In this document: piece after piece, positions 53,501-63,350 of the stretch
Layout: each line of letters opens with the position of its first letter
How positions within the stretch are numbered: position 1 is the first letter of the stretch
NCBI RefSeq assembly: GCF_000463015.1
Contig: NC_022247.1
Span: 1,984,001-2,048,000, forward strand
Length of the DNA stretch: 64,000 nt
Origin: Variovorax paradoxus B4
Lineage (GTDB): Bacteria; Pseudomonadota; Gammaproteobacteria; Burkholderiales; Burkholderiaceae_C
Reading direction: 5' to 3'
Notes under the pieces: model-generated
Told to the model about the DNA's origin: nothing
Database searches by the model: none
Seen by the model: the letters and a program-made list of their open reading frames with translations, nothing else
Program-made: the position numbers and the translations under genes

Positions 53501-53872
53501 TCAGGCGATGGCGTGAAGGCCGACTTCGTTGCCTTCGGTGTCGCGCAGATGGGCGATGAAGCCCATGCCTGGCGGCAGCGCGGACTTGGGCGCGACGATC
53601 TGGCCGCCTGCCGTTTCGACGCGCGCCAGCACGGCGTCGATGCTCGGCATGCAGTCGAGGTAGATGCGGATGCCGCTGCCCGCGCGTGCGCTGGCGTTCG
53701 CGCCGGCCTGCAGGGCGCCGCCGGTGGCGGGGTTGTCGTAGGGAAAGATGGCCAGCGTCTGGCCGCCGAAGTTTTCGCGGCGCAGCGTGCGGCCGAGCAC
53801 GGTTTCGTAGAAGGCCTGGGCGCGGTCGATGTCGGTGACCGGAATCTCGAACCAGTTGACGGCGTTTTGCAT
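53501..53872 (-). CDS. VOC-family (glyoxalase/bleomycin-resistance-like) protein
   Basis: Metal-dependent or binding-only vicinal-oxygen-chelate protein, 123 residues with two beta-alpha-beta-beta-beta modules. It has [20 protein letters not shown] and [20 protein letters not shown], then [20 protein letters not shown] and [20 protein letters not shown]. The Glu near the end is the usual metal ligand position. First gene of the VOC-EVE-GyrI-WYL unit. Enzymatic versus sequestering role unknown. Confidence 0.9.
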   Translation of the reverse strand: MQNAVNWFEIPVTDIDRAQAFYETVLGRTLRRENFGGQTLAIFPYDNPATGGALQAGANASARAGSGIRIYLDCMPSIDAVLARVETAGGQIVAPKSALPPGMGFIAHLRDTEGNEVGLHAIA

Positions 53873-53961
53873 GGAGGACTCGCTTTCGTTGCGTTGAAGG
53901 AGCCCTGATGGTGCGGGCGGCCTCCTGACAGCGTCTTGTCAGGAGGCTGTCACCGCGGACG

Positions 53962-54001
53962 AAAAAAGCCCGCGGTGCTCCTGGGAGCATCGCGGGCTTT
54001 T
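53962..54001 (-). terminator. Terminator of phoH
   Basis: Long imperfect hairpin with outer stem AAAAGCCCGCG/CGCGGGCTTTT and inner GTGCTCC/GGAGCAT arms, 23 bases after the phoH stop. A/T runs flank it on both sides. Confidence 0.88.
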
Positions 54002-54023
54002 GACAGCCGCGAACCGGCGGCTC

Positions 54024-55805
54024 TTAGAGCACGTCGCTCGCGAAGTCGGCCAACCTGGAGCGCTCGCCGCGCGCCAGCGTGATGTGGCCGCCGTGCGGCC
54101 AGCCCTTGAACTTGTCGACCGCGAAGGTGAGGCCCGAGGAGCCTTCCGTCAGGTACGGCGTATCGATCTGCGCGAGGTTGCCCATGCAGATGATCTTGGT
54201 GCCCGGGCCCGCACGGGTGATCAGCGTCTTCATCTGCTTGGGCGTCAGGTTCTGTGCCTCGTCGATGATCACGTACTTGTTCAGGAAGGTACGGCCGCGC
54301 ATGAAGTTCATGCTCTTGACCTTGATGCGGCTTCGAATCAGCTCATTGGTGGCCGCGCGGCCCCATTCCCCGGCGCCGCCGCCGTCGCCCTTGGCCAGGA
54401 ACTCGAGGTTGTCGTCGAGCGCACCCATCCACGGGCCCATCTTTTCTTCCTCGGTGCCCGGCAGGAAGCCGATGTCCTCGCCCACGCTCACCGTGGCGCG
54501 GGTCATGATGATCTCGGTGTAGCGCCGGTCGTCGAGCACCTGCGTGAGGCCCGAGGCGAGCGCCATCAGCGTCTTGCCGGTGCCGGCGGTGCCGGTCAGC
54601 GTGACGAAGTCGACTTCGGGGTCCATGAGCAGGTTCATCGCGAAGTTCTGCTCGCGGTTGCGCGTGTTCACGCCCCACACCGCGTTCTTGCCCGAGCTGT
54701 AGTCCTTGAGCGTCTTGAACACCGCGGTCTTGTCGCGGATCTCGGTGACGCGTGCGTACATGCTCGGTTCGCCCGGCGCTTCGAAATAGACGAACTGATT
54801 GATGTAGAGGTTGGGCACCAGCGGTCCGCTGACCCGGTAGAAGGTGTTGCTGCCGCTTTGCCAGCTTTCGACCGTCTTGCTCTGGCGCGTCCAGAAATCG
54901 GCCGGCAGCGCGAGCGAGCCCGCGTAGAGCAGGTCGCCGTCTTCGAGCGTCTTGTCGTTCTGATAGTCGTCGGCGGCCAGGCCGAGGGCGCGCGCCTTGA
55001 CGCGCATGTTGATGTCTTTCGACACCAGCACCACTTCCTGCTTCGGACGGCCGGGCTGGTCGTTGGCATAGAGGTCGCGCAATGCATGGACCACGCCGAG
55101 GATCTGGTTGTCGGCCTTGCCCTGGGGCAGGCTGATCGGCAGCGAATAGTCGAGCGGTGCGGTCTGGAAGAACAGCTTGCCGCCGGCCTCGCGATGGCCC
55201 GTGGTGTCCAGCTTCAGGCCCTTGCCAATGTCGGCGTCCTGGGCTGCCGCCAGGGCGTCGAGCGTGCGGCTGGTCTGGCGGCCGTTGCGGGCGACTTCGG
55301 TGGTGCCCTTCTTGTGGCCGTCCAGCTCCTCGAGCACGATCATCGGCAGGAAGATGTCGTGTTCCTCGAAGCGGAACAGGCACATCGGGTCATGCAGCAG
55401 CACATTGGTGTCGAGCACGAACAGCTTGGCCGGGCCGTTGGACTTGCTGCGCTTGGGCCGCGCCGGCGCCTGCGACGCCGCCGCAATTTGCTGCGGTGCG
55501 GACACCTGGACGGCTGGCGGCGGCGCTTCGGATTCCTGGCGTGCCGTGGGTTGCTGCCGCTGGCCGCGGGAGGGGGCGGTTTTCGACCTGGCGCGCATCG
55601 GCGGCGCGGCCTCGGTGCCACCGCCTACCGCATCGGCGGCGTGGCGGTCGAACAATTCCAATGGCTGGGAGCCGTTCGATGACGCCGAATCGGTGCGCGA
55701 TTCGCCCGAGCGGCGCGATCCCCTGTGCGAGGAGCGGGCGGGTGCATCGTGCGCATCCGGCGAGAGCAATGCGGCGCGTTTCGTGGGGGCGGGAGGCAAT
55801 GGCAT
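54024..55805 (-). CDS. PIN-PhoH family ATPase/ribonuclease
   Basis: 593-residue fusion of an N-terminal PIN RNase domain and a C-terminal PhoH ATPase. The first 125 residues are a low-complexity, basic Pro/Ala/Ser-rich extension. PIN (about 127-290): LFVLDTNVLLHDPMCLFRFE, MIVLEELDGHKKG and KADNQILGVV, with catalytic acids. PhoH (about 365-593): Walker A TGTAGTGKTLMALASGLTQV, then TRATVSVGEDIGFLPGTEEEK and Walker B YVIIDEAQNLTP. The PIN-PhoH architecture is linked to RNA unwinding and cleavage and to toxin-antitoxin-like functions elsewhere. The start could lie further in because of the disordered N-terminus. Confidence 0.92.
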   Translation of the reverse strand: MPLPPAPTKRAALLSPDAHDAPARSSHRGSRRSGESRTDSASSNGSQPLELFDRHAADAVGGGTEAAPPMRARSKTAPSRGQRQQPTARQESEAPPPAVQVSAPQQIAAASQAPARPKRSKSNGPAKLFVLDTNVLLHDPMCLFRFEEHDIFLPMIVLEELDGHKKGTTEVARNGRQTSRTLDALAAAQDADIGKGLKLDTTGHREAGGKLFFQTAPLDYSLPISLPQGKADNQILGVVHALRDLYANDQPGRPKQEVVLVSKDINMRVKARALGLAADDYQNDKTLEDGDLLYAGSLALPADFWTRQSKTVESWQSGSNTFYRVSGPLVPNLYINQFVYFEAPGEPSMYARVTEIRDKTAVFKTLKDYSSGKNAVWGVNTRNREQNFAMNLLMDPEVDFVTLTGTAGTGKTLMALASGLTQVLDDRRYTEIIMTRATVSVGEDIGFLPGTEEEKMGPWMGALDDNLEFLAKGDGGGAGEWGRAATNELIRSRIKVKSMNFMRGRTFLNKYVIIDEAQNLTPKQMKTLITRAGPGTKIICMGNLAQIDTPYLTEGSSGLTFAVDKFKGWPHGGHITLARGERSRLADFASDVL

Positions 55806-55845
55806 GTGTCAGATCGCTCGCAGGAAGTGGAAACCAGAAAACGAA

Positions 55846-55873
55846 AAAGCCGCCTGTAGACCAAGGCGGCTTT
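55846..55873 (-). terminator. Terminator downstream of bcp
   Basis: Stem AAAGCCGCC/GGCGGCTTT with a ten-base loop; the minus strand ends in T-rich sequence. It lies 145 bases after the bcp stop and just upstream of phoH. Confidence 0.75.
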
Positions 55874-56016
55874 GTTCGGGGGATGCGGTCGTGGAGCTCA
55901 ACGGCATGAGGCCATTATGCACACCGCCGGTGACGCGTCTTGCGCTCTTTGCAAAGTCCGTTGGGCATTCCCCACGGCGCGATGCAAAAGCGCACAGGCT
56001 GCGCTTCTCGTGACGG

Positions 56017-56493
56017 TCAGGCGGCCTTCTTGAGCGCCTTGACGGCCTTGAGCACGTCGTCGACATGGCCCGGAACCTTGAGGCCGCGCCATTCGGCCTT
56101 GAGGACGCCGTCCGCGCCGATCAGGAAGGTACTGCGCTCGATGCCCTTGACCTTCTTGCCGTACATGATCTTGTTCTTGACCACGCCGAACATGTGGCAC
56201 ATCTTTTCTTCGGTATCCGCGATGAGTTCGAACGGGAGTTCGAGCTTGGCCTTGAACTCGTCGTGCGACTTCATGTTGTCGCGGGACACGCCGAACACCG
56301 TGGCACCGGCCTTCTCGAAGTCCTTGTAACGGTCGCGAAACTGCATGGCTTCGGTCGTGCAACCCGGAGTGTTATCTTTCGGGTAAAAATACATGACCAG
56401 CACGTGGCCGAGATGAGAGGTATTCGAGACTTTCAGTCCGCCCGTGGCGTTGGCGTCGAATTCAGGAATGGGTTTGTTGACAACGATCGCCAT
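56017..56493 (-). CDS. bcp: Thioredoxin-dependent peroxiredoxin (BCP/PrxQ)
   Basis: Atypical peroxiredoxin, 158 residues. Peroxidatic Cys45 is in YFYPKDNTPGCTTEA. The resolving Cys normally five residues later (E. coli Cys51) is Met50, but Cys99 (EEKMCHMFGV) remains, matching E. coli Cys99, so it may work as a one-Cys or alternative two-Cys enzyme. The open frame extends 17 codons upstream; ATG 56493 gives the family N-terminus MAIVVNKPIPEFDANATGG. Cytoplasmic hydroperoxide reduction. Confidence 0.95.
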   Translation of the reverse strand: MAIVVNKPIPEFDANATGGLKVSNTSHLGHVLVMYFYPKDNTPGCTTEAMQFRDRYKDFEKAGATVFGVSRDNMKSHDEFKAKLELPFELIADTEEKMCHMFGVVKNKIMYGKKVKGIERSTFLIGADGVLKAEWRGLKVPGHVDDVLKAVKALKKAA

Positions 56494-56626
56494 GAAACTT
56501 GTTTTCTCCGTTGGTTTCCATTGATCGAGCGCTTTGGAGCACACTCGACGAATGGAGGATTGGTCGTTGCTAACTGGAGCAGCAGGCCTGTTCGCAACCC
56601 GGTATTTTACCCCGAAAACCCCTCCC

Positions 56627-57007
56627 TCAGTGCTCGGGCGGTTCCACGAGGAGGGCGGCTATGACGTGGCGGCCTTCGCCGGCCAGGATGTTGTAGGTAC
56701 GGCAGGCTGCGGGGGTGTCCATGGTCTCCACGCCGGTGCGCTTTGACATCAGGGGCTGGAGCCAGGCAGGCTGCGGGAACCGGATGCGTGATCCGCTTCC
56801 AAAAATGACCAATTCCGCGCCAAGTGACGCAAGTTGAGCGAAATGCTCGGGCCCGAGCTGGTCGAAACGGGTGCAATTCCATTCGAAGCGCTCGCCGCGC
56901 GAGCCCACCACCACGCTGCCCTCGACCTTTTCGTTGTTGATGGCGACCCACCCGGGGCCGTGCGCGGTAAGGGACTGGGCGTCGGATTTGTCGGGCTGGA
57001 GCTTCAT
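56627..57007 (-). CDS. Mth938-like domain protein
   Basis: 126-residue protein of the Mth938/DUF498 family, related to the eukaryotic complex I assembly factor NDUFAF3. Family patterns include GWVAINNEKVEGSVVVGSRG, LGAELVIFGSGSRIRFPQPA, TGVETMDTPAACRTYNILAG and EGRHVIAALLVEP. Molecular function not known. A -10 hexamer TATAAT lies on the minus strand at 57032-57037, about 25 bases upstream. It is divergent from alaA. Confidence 0.9.
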   Translation of the reverse strand: MKLQPDKSDAQSLTAHGPGWVAINNEKVEGSVVVGSRGERFEWNCTRFDQLGPEHFAQLASLGAELVIFGSGSRIRFPQPAWLQPLMSKRTGVETMDTPAACRTYNILAGEGRHVIAALLVEPPEH

Positions 57008-57109
57008 CGGGGCACTGGGAACTGTGGTCAAATTATAGGTTTTCCCAGTGACACGAGGCCCCCAAGGGCCTTTCGACCTCGAGTAGTAACCCGCGCCCGG
57101 GAGGGCCTT

Positions 57110-58339
57110 TTGAAGCAGTTCAAGAAATCGGCCAAGCTGGCCAACGTGCTCTACGACATCCGCGGCCCCATCATGGACGCCGCGAAGCAGATGGAAGAAG
57201 AGGGCCAGAAGATCATCAGGCTCAATATCGGCAACCTGGCCGTGTTCGGCTTCGATGCGCCGGAGGAAGTCCAGCAGGACATGATCCGCAACCTGCCGGC
57301 GTCGGCGGGCTATTCGGACAGCAAGGGCATCTTCGCGGCCCGCAAGGCCGTGATGCACGAGACCCAGAAGCAGGGCGTTGCAGGGGTCACGCTCGAGGAC
57401 ATCTACCTGGGCAACGGCGCGAGCGAACTGATCGCCATGGCCACCAACGCGTTGCTGAACGACGGCGACGAAATGCTGCTCCCGGCACCCGACTATCCCC
57501 TGTGGACGGCCGCCTCGAGCCTGTCCGGGGGCAAGCCGGTGCACTACGTCTGCGACGAAGCCAACGGCTGGATGCCCGACCTGGACGACATCCGCGCCAA
57601 GATCACGCCCCGCACCAAGGGCATCGTGGTCATCAATCCGAACAATCCGACCGGTGCGCTTTATTCCGACGAACTGCTCAAGAGCATCGTCGCCATTGCG
57701 CGCGAGCACCACCTGGTGATCTTCGCCGACGAGGTGTACGACAAGGTGCTGTACGACGGCGTCAGGCACACCGCGATCGCGAGCCTTTCGACCGACGTGC
57801 TCACGCTGACCTTCAATTCGCTGTCCAAGAGCTACCGCTCGTGCGGCTACCGCGCGGGCTGGATGGTGGTTTCGGGCGACAAGGCGCGGGCGCAGGACTA
57901 CATCGAGGGCCTGAACATGCTCTCGAACATGCGCCTGTGCGCCAACGTGCCCGGACAGTGGGCCATCCAGACCGCACTTGGCGGCTACCAGAGCATCAAC
58001 GACCTGGTCGGCGACGGCGGCCGCCTGCGGCGCCAGCGCGACCTGGCCTACGAGCTCATCACGGCCATTCCGGGTGTGAGCTGCGTCAAGCCGAGCGCCG
58101 CGCTCTACATGTTTCCCAAGCTCGATCCCAAGGTCTACCCCATCGAGGACGACCGGCAGTTCTTTCTCGAGCTGCTGAGGGAAACCAAGGTGATGCTGGT
58201 GCAGGGCACGGGCTTCAACTGGGCGACGCCGGACCACTTCCGCATCGTGTTCCTGCCCCACGAGGACGACTTGCGCGAAGCGATCAACCGCATCGCCAAG
58301 TTCCTGGAGCTGTACCGCCTGCGCAGCAAGACGGATTGA
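57110..58339 (+). CDS. alaA: Glutamate-pyruvate aminotransferase AlaA
   Basis: PLP-dependent class I aminotransferase making alanine from pyruvate and glutamate, 409 residues, very close to E. coli AlaA across the whole length. It has KSAKLANVLYDIRGPIMDAA, GYSDSKGIFAARKAVM, INPNNPTGALYSDELL, the PLP Lys in SLSKSYRSCGYRAGWMVVSG and MRLCANVPGQWAIQTALGGY. The start is TTG 57110, preceded by GGGAGGG; an upstream ATG would overlap the divergent gene. It is followed by hom and thrC, so an amino-acid operon is likely. Confidence 0.94.
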   Translation: MKQFKKSAKLANVLYDIRGPIMDAAKQMEEEGQKIIRLNIGNLAVFGFDAPEEVQQDMIRNLPASAGYSDSKGIFAARKAVMHETQKQGVAGVTLEDIYLGNGASELIAMATNALLNDGDEMLLPAPDYPLWTAASSLSGGKPVHYVCDEANGWMPDLDDIRAKITPRTKGIVVINPNNPTGALYSDELLKSIVAIAREHHLVIFADEVYDKVLYDGVRHTAIASLSTDVLTLTFNSLSKSYRSCGYRAGWMVVSGDKARAQDYIEGLNMLSNMRLCANVPGQWAIQTALGGYQSINDLVGDGGRLRRQRDLAYELITAIPGVSCVKPSAALYMFPKLDPKVYPIEDDRQFFLELLRETKVMLVQGTGFNWATPDHFRIVFLPHEDDLREAINRIAKFLELYRLRSKTD

Positions 58340-58427
58340 TGGCGTGCCCGCTCGCCGCGCGGTTGGCCGCGGCGGCCGGCGGCCCCTTCCTTTCCACCCC
58401 ATACGAACCATCCACGCGAATCTCCCA

Positions 58428-59750
<1,323 letters not shown>

Positions 59751-59771
59751 GGACGGCACAAGAGACCTACC

Positions 59772-61187
59772 GTGAACTACCTGAGCACCCGCGGGCACCC
59801 CGACCGCAAGCGTTTCTGCGAAATCCTGCTGGAAGGCCTCGCGCCCGATGGCGGGCTGTACCTGCCCGAGCACTATCCGCAAGTCGACACCGCCACACTC
59901 GCCAAATGGCGCGGCCTGCCGTATGCGGAACTGGCGTTCGAGATCCTCTCGCTCTACATCGACGACATTGCGCCGGCCGACCTGAAGGCGATCTGCGCCA
60001 AGACCTACACGCCCGAGGTGTTCGGCACCGACGAGATCGTGCCGCTGCGCGAGCTCGAGGACGGCGTGTACCTCGAGGCCCTGTCCAACGGCCCCACGCT
60101 GGCCTTCAAGGACATGGCGATGCAGCTCCTGGGCAACCTGTTCGAGTACGAACTGGGCCGCCGCGGCGCCGAGCTCAACATCCTGGGCGCCACCAGCGGC
60201 GACACCGGCAGCGCGGCCGAGTACGCCATGCGCGGCAAGAAGGGCGTGCGCGTCTTCATGACCTCGCCCGACGGGCGCATGAGCCCCTTCCAGCAGGCGC
60301 AGATGTTCAGCCTGCAGGACGAGAACATCCACAACATCGCCATCGCCGGCGTGTTCGACGACTGCCAGGACATCGTCAAGGCGGTGTCGAACGACCTGGG
60401 CTTCAAGCGCAAGTACCGCATCGGCACGGTCAACTCGATCAACTGGGCGCGGCTGCTCGCGCAGGTGGTCTACTACTTCGCCGGCTACTTCCAGGCCACG
60501 GCGAGCAACGACAAGCCCGTGAGCTTCACCGTGCCCTCGGGCAACTTCGGCAACGTCTGCGCGGGCCATGTGGCACGCATGATGGGCCTGCCCATCCAGA
60601 CGCTCGTGGTCGCCACCAACGAGAACGACGTGCTCGACGAATTCTTCCGCACCGGCATCTATCGCGTGCGCGCGGCGGCCGATACGCACGAAACCTCGAG
60701 CCCGTCGATGGACATCAGCAAGGCCAGCAATTTCGAGCGCTTCGTGTTCGACCTGGTGGGACGCGACGCCGGCAAGCTGCGCTCGCTGTTCGTGGACGAT
60801 CTGGGCCGCCAGGGCCGTTTCGACCTGAGCGGCGACCCCGCGTTCAGGCAGGCCGCGGAACGCTTCGGCTTCAAGAGCAGCCGCAGCACGCATGCCGACC
60901 GCCTCGCCACCATCCGCGACACCGACAAGCGCTTTGCCACGCTGGTCGATCCGCACACGGCCGACGGCCTCAAGGCCGCGCGCGAGCACCTGGCGCCCGG
61001 CGTGCCGATGGTGGTGCTCGAGACCGCGCTGCCGATCAAATTCGCGGCCACGCTGGTGGAAGCTCTCGGGCACGAGCCTGCGCGGCCGGCCAGGTTCGAA
61101 GGCATCGAAGCGCTGCCCAAGCGGGTGGTGAAGCTCCCGGCCGATGCCGAGGCCGTGAAGGCATACATCGCGCAGAACTGTGATTGA
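59772..61187 (+). CDS. thrC: Threonine synthase
   Basis: PLP enzyme converting O-phosphohomoserine to threonine, 471 residues of the long (class II, bacterial/fungal) form. It has STRGHPDRKRFCEILLEGLA, GPTLAFKDMAMQLLGNLFEY with the PLP Lys, ILGATSGDTGSAAEYAMRGK and VPSGNFGNVCAGHVARMMGL. The start is GTG 59772. hom-thrC adjacency is usual. Threonine synthesis would need the kinase ThrB from elsewhere. Confidence 0.97.
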   Translation: MNYLSTRGHPDRKRFCEILLEGLAPDGGLYLPEHYPQVDTATLAKWRGLPYAELAFEILSLYIDDIAPADLKAICAKTYTPEVFGTDEIVPLRELEDGVYLEALSNGPTLAFKDMAMQLLGNLFEYELGRRGAELNILGATSGDTGSAAEYAMRGKKGVRVFMTSPDGRMSPFQQAQMFSLQDENIHNIAIAGVFDDCQDIVKAVSNDLGFKRKYRIGTVNSINWARLLAQVVYYFAGYFQATASNDKPVSFTVPSGNFGNVCAGHVARMMGLPIQTLVVATNENDVLDEFFRTGIYRVRAAADTHETSSPSMDISKASNFERFVFDLVGRDAGKLRSLFVDDLGRQGRFDLSGDPAFRQAAERFGFKSSRSTHADRLATIRDTDKRFATLVDPHTADGLKAAREHLAPGVPMVVLETALPIKFAATLVEALGHEPARPARFEGIEALPKRVVKLPADAEAVKAYIAQNCD

Positions 61188-61270
61188 CCCTTGCCGCACG
61201 CCGCGCACGGCAGCGGCTGCCCCGCACATGCATTCGGCGGCCGCGTAGGCGGCAGCCACAGGAACTCGAC

Positions 61271-61816
61271 ATGAAGGTGATCGGCTTTTCCGGGTATTCG
61301 GGTTCGGGCAAGACCACGCTGGTCGAGCGCCTGATTCCCGTGCTCAAGCTCCATGGCCAGCGCGTGTCGGTGGTCAAGCATGCGCACCACAAGTTCGACA
61401 TCGACCATCCCGGCAAGGACACCTACCGTCATCGCGAGGCGGGAGCCTTCGAGGTGGTCGTGGCGTCGGACAAGCGGCTCGCGCTGATCCGCGAGTTCGA
61501 GCAGCCCGCGCAGCTGTCGGTGCACGACCTGATTGCCGAGCTTCATGACGGCGTCGACTGGGTGCTGGTCGAGGGCTTCAAGCACAGCGACCTGCTCAAG
61601 ATCGAGGTCTGGCGCGCACCCGAGGCCGGCAAGCCGGCGCGGCCCTCGCAGTACATCGAGGACGCCTTCGTGACCGCCATTGCCACCGATGCGCCCGCGA
61701 GCTTGCCGGCACCCACCAGTCTGCCCCTGTTCGACCTCGACGACATCGAGGGCATCGCGCAATGGTTGATCGACAGCGCAAGCCGCTTCGAATACAACCC
61801 CGAACACCATGGCTGA
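61271..61816 (+). CDS. mobB: Molybdopterin-guanine dinucleotide biosynthesis protein MobB
   Basis: GTP-binding accessory protein of molybdenum cofactor maturation, 181 residues. P-loop GFSGYSGSGKTTLVERLIPV at 5-24, VSVVKHAHHKFDIDHPGKDT, REAGAFEVVVASDKR and DWVLVEGFKHSDLLKIEVWR. The open frame extends upstream, but ATG 61271 fits. It overlaps moeA by eight bases; mobB-moeA-moaD form a molybdenum cofactor cluster. Confidence 0.95.
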   Translation: MKVIGFSGYSGSGKTTLVERLIPVLKLHGQRVSVVKHAHHKFDIDHPGKDTYRHREAGAFEVVVASDKRLALIREFEQPAQLSVHDLIAELHDGVDWVLVEGFKHSDLLKIEVWRAPEAGKPARPSQYIEDAFVTAIATDAPASLPAPTSLPLFDLDDIEGIAQWLIDSASRFEYNPEHHG

Positions 61817-63086
61817 TTCCGTGACCCCCTCGCGCCCGCCGCTGATGGCGCTCGACGAAGCCCTTGCGAGCCTGCTCGGGAAAGCGCTCCCGAAGCTGCC
61901 CGCCGAAAGCGTCGCCACCTTCGATGCGGACGGCCGCGTGCTCGCGCAGGACCTCGTCTCCGCGCTCACCGTGCCACCCCGCGACAACAGCTCGATGGAC
62001 GGCTATGCGGTGCGCGTGGCCGACTGCACTGCGCCTGGCGCGTTGCTCCAGGTGGCGCAGCGCATTCCCGCCGGCACGGTGGGCACGCCGCTGGCCGCCG
62101 GCACTGCAGCGCGCATCTTCACCGGCGCCCAGATCCCCGGAGGTGCCGATGCCATCGTGATGCAGGAAGACACCCAGCCCGTGCCGCAAGAGGGCGGACT
62201 TGGCGCGGTGCGCATCGAGATCGCTCCCGCTGCCGGCCAATGGATTCGCCGCGCCGGAGAAGACGTGGCCGCCGGCGACGTGGTGCTGCGCAAGGGCGAG
62301 CGCCTGACGCCCGCCGCGCTCGGGCTCGCCGCCAGCGTGGGTTTCGACCGGCTCCAGGTGGCCCGGCGGCCCCGCGTCGCACTGCTGTCCACCGGCGACG
62401 AACTGGTGATGCCCGGCGAAGTCGCGCCAGAGGCCATGAAGCCGGGCGCGATCTACAACTCCAACCGTTTCTTCATGCGCGCCTTGCTGCACCGGCTCGG
62501 CTGCGAGGTGAACGACCTGGGCATCGTGCCCGACAAGCGCGAAGCCACCATCGAGGCGCTGCGCGGCGCGGCGGAGAGCAGCGACCTGATCATCACCACC
62601 GGCGGCGTATCCGTGGGCGAGGAAGACCACATCAAGGCCGCGGTGCAGGCGCTCGGCGAACTGCAGTTGTGGTCGCTCTCGATGAAGCCGGGCAAGCCCT
62701 TTGCCTACGGTTCGATTCCCAGGGCCGGGGGCAGCGCGCAAGGCCGCTGCCACATCACGGGGCTGCCCGGCAACCCCGTGTCCAGCTTCCTGACCTTTCT
62801 GCTGCTCGTGCGCCCGTTCCTGCTGACGCTGCAGGGCGCCAGCCGCGTGGCACCGGAGCCCGTGCAGATGCGCGCCGACTTCGACTGGCCGCGCGCCGAC
62901 CGCCGCCGCGAGTTCCTGCGCGCCCGGCGCAACGCCGCGGGCGGGCTCGACCTGTTCGCCAACCAGAGCTCGGGGGTGCTGACGTCGATGGTCTGGGGCG
63001 ACGGCGTCGTCGACAACCCGCCCGGCCAGACCATCCAGACCGGCGACACGGTGAATTTCATCCCCTTGGCCTCGCTGCTGGCCTGA
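61809..63086 (+). CDS. moeA: Molybdopterin molybdenumtransferase MoeA
   Basis: Inserts molybdate into adenylated molybdopterin, 425 residues. It has VPPRDNSSMDGYAVRVADC, FTGAQIPGGADAIVMQED, the MoCF-like motifs LLSTGDELVMPGE, IYNSNRFFMRALLHRLGCEV, LIITTGGVSVGEEDHIK and GLPGNPVSSFLTFLLLVRP, and a C-terminal beta domain. The ATG lies inside the mobB 3' end. moaD follows after 12 bases. Confidence 0.96.
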   Translation: MADSVTPSRPPLMALDEALASLLGKALPKLPAESVATFDADGRVLAQDLVSALTVPPRDNSSMDGYAVRVADCTAPGALLQVAQRIPAGTVGTPLAAGTAARIFTGAQIPGGADAIVMQEDTQPVPQEGGLGAVRIEIAPAAGQWIRRAGEDVAAGDVVLRKGERLTPAALGLAASVGFDRLQVARRPRVALLSTGDELVMPGEVAPEAMKPGAIYNSNRFFMRALLHRLGCEVNDLGIVPDKREATIEALRGAAESSDLIITTGGVSVGEEDHIKAAVQALGELQLWSLSMKPGKPFAYGSIPRAGGSAQGRCHITGLPGNPVSSFLTFLLLVRPFLLTLQGASRVAPEPVQMRADFDWPRADRRREFLRARRNAAGGLDLFANQSSGVLTSMVWGDGVVDNPPGQTIQTGDTVNFIPLASLLA

Positions 63087-63098
63087 CTGACGTTGCCC

Positions 63099-63350
63099 AT
63101 GAAGGTCCAGATCCGTTACTTCGCCTCCGTGCGCGAGGCGCTCGCCACCAGCGGCGAAACCGTCGACACCGGTGCCGGCACGCTGGCCGCCCTGCGCGAC
63201 GAACTCATCGCACGCGGCGGCGCGTATGCCGCGGCGCTTGCGCGCGGCAAGGCCGTGCGCATGGCGCTCGACCAGGCCATGAGCGACGAGGCGGCCGCAC
63301 TGCGCGAAGGCTGCGAGGTCGCCTTCTTCCCGCCCGTTACGGGCGGCTGA
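63099..63350 (+). CDS. moaD: Molybdopterin synthase sulfur carrier subunit MoaD
   Basis: Ubiquitin-like small subunit of molybdopterin synthase, 83 residues. It has VQIRYFASVREALATSGETV, FFPPVTGG at the end with the C-terminal Gly-Gly that is thiocarboxylated, and a beta-grasp pattern between. ATG 63099 is chosen; an in-frame TTG at 63093 is upstream. The usual partner moaE does not follow, because the next gene is convergent and overlaps by 14 bases. Confidence 0.94.
   Translation: MKVQIRYFASVREALATSGETVDTGAGTLAALRDELIARGGAYAAALARGKAVRMALDQAMSDEAAALREGCEVAFFPPVTGG

Noticed and set aside
51783-53872. Calling the VOC-EVE-GyrI-WYL group an antiphage system
   Set aside because: No nuclease, methylase, protease or effector-like toxin is present; resemblance rests only on domains that also have housekeeping roles.
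61188-61270. Riboswitch or molybdenum-cofactor RNA motif upstream of mobB
   Set aside because: The gap is only 83 bases and shows no convincing structured element.
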